Assembly: GCF_002741035.1 (NCBI RefSeq)
Contig: NZ_CP016808.1
Location: forward strand, 4,140,501 to 4,204,500
Reading direction: 5' to 3'
Length of the DNA: 64,000 bases
From: Paenibacillus sp. BIHB 4019
GTDB taxonomy: Bacteria; Bacillota; Bacilli; Paenibacillales; Paenibacillaceae
Positions 62,289 to 64,000 of the stretch are shown here, in pieces (position 1 is the stretch's first letter; every line of letters starts with the position of its first letter). The notes under the pieces were generated by a model. The model did no database searches. It was not told the DNA's origin and worked only from the letters and a program-made list of their open reading frames with translations. Both the position numbers and the translations under genes were made by a program.

Positions 62289-62380
62289 TGTAAACGCTTT
62301 AAGTAAACTTTTATTATTTATTGTAAACATAACAATTATAAAAATTTAGGTTGACAATGTTTACGCTTTCATACTACTAT
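62289..62380 (+). promoter_or_regulatory. Sugar ABC operon promoter with two cre/LacI-like sites
   Basis: TTGACA (62351-62356) - 18 bp - TACTAT (62375-62380). TGTTTACGCTTTCA (62358-62371) sits inside the spacer and TGTAAACGCTTTAA (62289-62302) lies 49 bp upstream. Each is one mismatch from the cre consensus; LacI-family operators look alike, so either CcpA or the adjacent LacI protein may bind. Confidence 0.6.
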
Positions 62381-62446
62381 TGGTTTACGTCATACACGGT
62401 TCAACAAAGTTCGACCATTTATCCCGCGCTGAAAAGAGGTCTTGCC

Positions 62447-63364
62447 ATGCTTAATAAAAAACAAAGCCGCTGGAAAATTACGGGGCACGATATTGCTGGC
62501 TACGTATTTATCTCCCCTTGGCTGATCGGCTTTCTGCTGCTGACGCTGTGGCCGATTTTACAATCGTTTTACTTGTCTTTCACCGATTATTCGCTGCTGG
62601 ATTCGCCTACTTGGACCGGGACGGATAATTACGAGAGCATCTTTACGAAAGACCGGCTGTTTGTGAAATCATTGACGGTCACCTTCACCTTCGTTTTGCT
62701 GGCTGTGCCGATTAAGCTGTTTTTCTCGCTAATGGTTGCGATGCTGCTTAACAAGAAGGTGAGAGGGCTTAACTGGTACCGGACGGCGATTTATTTTCCT
62801 TCGCTAATCGGCGGCAGCATCGCGGTATCCGCGCTGTGGAGAAACATGTTCGGCCTGGATGGCTACGTCAACCACGTGCTTAGCTGGTTTGGCATTGAAG
62901 GAATTGGCTGGATATCCAACCCGGATACGGCGCTGGGCACATTGATTTTGCTGAATGCTTGGCAATTCGGATCAACGATGGTTATTTTTCTGGCAGGGCT
63001 CAAGCAGATCCCGAAAGATCTTTATGAATCTGCTTCCGTCGATGGAGCGAGCAAGCTGCGCCAGTTTTTCAAAATTACGATTCCGATGCTTTCGCCCGTT
63101 ATGTTTTTCAACCTTGTATTAGGCATTATTAATGCCTTCCAAATGTTCACCTCGGCATTCGTCATTACGCAGGGCGGACCGGCGAACGGCACCTACATGT
63201 ACGTGCTATTCCTGTACGAGAAGGCATTCAAGCAGTACGAGATGGGTTATGCATCGGCGCTTGCTTGGATATTGCTCGTCATTATCGCGGCCTTTACGGC
63301 CATTAATTTCCTAGTGTCGAAATATTGGGTATTTTATGAATCGGATGGGGGGAAATCGAAATGA
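62447..63364 (+). CDS. Sugar ABC transporter permease, MalF/MsmF type
   Basis: 305 residues from the ATG at 62447 (AGAGGT upstream); the longer frame lies over the promoter. Six membrane helices and the loop YESASVDGASKLRQFFKITIP. Unlike the two LplB-type permeases in the window this is of the MalF/UgpA kind. Its stop overlaps the next start (ATGA). Confidence 0.9.
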   Translation: MLNKKQSRWKITGHDIAGYVFISPWLIGFLLLTLWPILQSFYLSFTDYSLLDSPTWTGTDNYESIFTKDRLFVKSLTVTFTFVLLAVPIKLFFSLMVAMLLNKKVRGLNWYRTAIYFPSLIGGSIAVSALWRNMFGLDGYVNHVLSWFGIEGIGWISNPDTALGTLILLNAWQFGSTMVIFLAGLKQIPKDLYESASVDGASKLRQFFKITIPMLSPVMFFNLVLGIINAFQMFTSAFVITQGGPANGTYMYVLFLYEKAFKQYEMGYASALAWILLVIIAAFTAINFLVSKYWVFYESDGGKSK

Positions 63365-64000
63365 GACCAGAAAAGGCAGCTGCACTTCGCAGCCATTTGA
63401 TTTTGCTCCCGTTCTCGCTGCTCATGCTTTATCCGGTTATTTGGTGGATTGGAGCATCGTTCAAAAGCACGGCTGAGCTGGGGGAGCCGTCGCTATGGCC
63501 AACTGTTTTCATGTGGGAAAACTATACGAATGGCTGGAGCTTCTCGCCACAGTTTACCTTTGCCACTTTCTTCGCCAACACCTTAATGATGGAAGTGTTT
63601 AACGTCATTGGCGGCGTTGCTACAGCTGCGCTTGTCGGCTATGGCTTTGGGCGTCTGAACTTCAAGCTTCGCAATTTCTGGTTTTCGATTCTGCTGCTCA
63701 CGATGATGCTCCCGGCTCAGGTAACCGTCGTACCGCAATATATATTGTTCAACAAGCTAGGTTTCACGGACAGCTACGTTCCGCTTGTTCTCCCGCATTT
63801 CTTCGGCGGCGGCGCCTTCTTCGTCTTCCTTGTCGTCCAGTTCGTGCGGGGCATTCCGCGAGAGCTTGATGAAGCGGCGCAAATTGATGGCGCATCGGTG
63901 TATGGCATTTTCTTCCGCATCATCGCACCGCTCATTAAGCCGGCGCTCGTCACCGTAGGGATTTTCACCTTCCTATGGAGCTGGGACGACTTCTTCTCGC
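63361..64000 (+). CDS. Sugar ABC transporter permease, MalG/MsmG type (3' end outside window)
   Basis: 213 residues visible and still open at the window edge. N-terminal membrane helix (SHLILLPFSLLMLYPVIWWI), further helices, and the loop LDEAAQIDGASVYGIFFRIIAP. Partner of the preceding permease; a binding protein gene was not seen in this cluster and may lie beyond the edge. Confidence 0.9.
   Translation, partial: MRPEKAAALRSHLILLPFSLLMLYPVIWWIGASFKSTAELGEPSLWPTVFMWENYTNGWSFSPQFTFATFFANTLMMEVFNVIGGVATAALVGYGFGRLNFKLRNFWFSILLLTMMLPAQVTVVPQYILFNKLGFTDSYVPLVLPHFFGGGAFFVFLVVQFVRGIPRELDEAAQIDGASVYGIFFRIIAPLIKPALVTVGIFTFLWSWDDFFS

Overview
The window looks like a chromosomal segment of a Gram-positive, spore-former-type soil bacterium close to Paenibacillus. 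This is inferred from family content and style: LplABC-type sugar ABC transporters paired with large membrane-anchored AraC-type sensors, many carbohydrate-catabolic genes, strong AAGGAGG-type ribosome binding sites, sigma-A promoters, intrinsic terminators with U-runs, and moderate GC broken by AT-rich patches. No rRNA, tRNA, prophage or CRISPR array was seen.

Layout. 0-5.7 kb: the C-terminal part of an AraC sensor-regulator followed by a sugar ABC transporter (two permeases and a lipoprotein). 5.8-8.2 kb: GH27 alpha-galactosidase and its AraC regulator, transcribed leftward. 8.4-10.6 kb: small housekeeping genes, including a phosphatase-like gene interrupted by an amber codon. 10.6-11.1 kb: a 15-bp minisatellite next to a four-module inverted element. 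11.1-16.7 kb: an isolated AT-rich gene, a chemoreceptor, a phosphoesterase, and a TetR/old-yellow-enzyme pair. 16.8-22.3 kb: a glutamine-type ABC transporter, a GntR regulator with a truncated ABC ATPase, and a GlnK/GlnL-type two-component system. 22.4-24.9 kb: kduI - DeoR regulator - kduD (pectin/uronate catabolism). 25-32.6 kb: polysaccharide deacetylase, EamA exporter, LysR, mqo, SDR, TetR, DUF4180. 32.7-42.4 kb: a complete polysaccharide-utilisation locus (AraC sensor, LplABC-type transporter, TIM-barrel enzyme, an unrecognised 232-aa protein, a putative (alpha/alpha)-barrel enzyme). 42.5-46 kb: MgtC-like gene, then an AT-rich island with a decayed IS3-type element and two membrane-protein genes. 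46-49.6 kb: YdcF-like protein, KtrB-type K+ channel and DUF445 protein. 49.8-55.7 kb: two cobalamin riboswitches, one before cbiMNQO and one before metE. 55.9-58.4 kb: an orphan OmpR-type regulator under a Fur-like box, divergent from fetAB-like genes. 58.4-64 kb: AraC, GH4 glycosidase, LacI regulator and the first two permease genes of another sugar ABC system, the last one cut by the window end.

How it works together. Most genes serve sensing, import and breakdown of plant polysaccharide fragments, with alpha-galactosides and uronates the clearest substrates. The cobalamin block is one circuit: B12 should switch off both cobalt uptake and the B12-independent methionine synthase.

The most unusual content is between genes. 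One repeat family occurs at eight loci. It has an AT-rich half with the TATAAG / CTTATA signature and a GC-rich half ending CCGTTTACGCTTG or CCGTTTCACCTTG. One copy lies where an ABC-ATPase gene is truncated, one lies inside an ABC transporter operon, and one is expanded into a 96-bp tandem array. A second element occurs twice: four copies of a ~21-bp module ordered + + - - with identical start-to-start spacing (50, 58, 50 bp) although the spacers have diverged.
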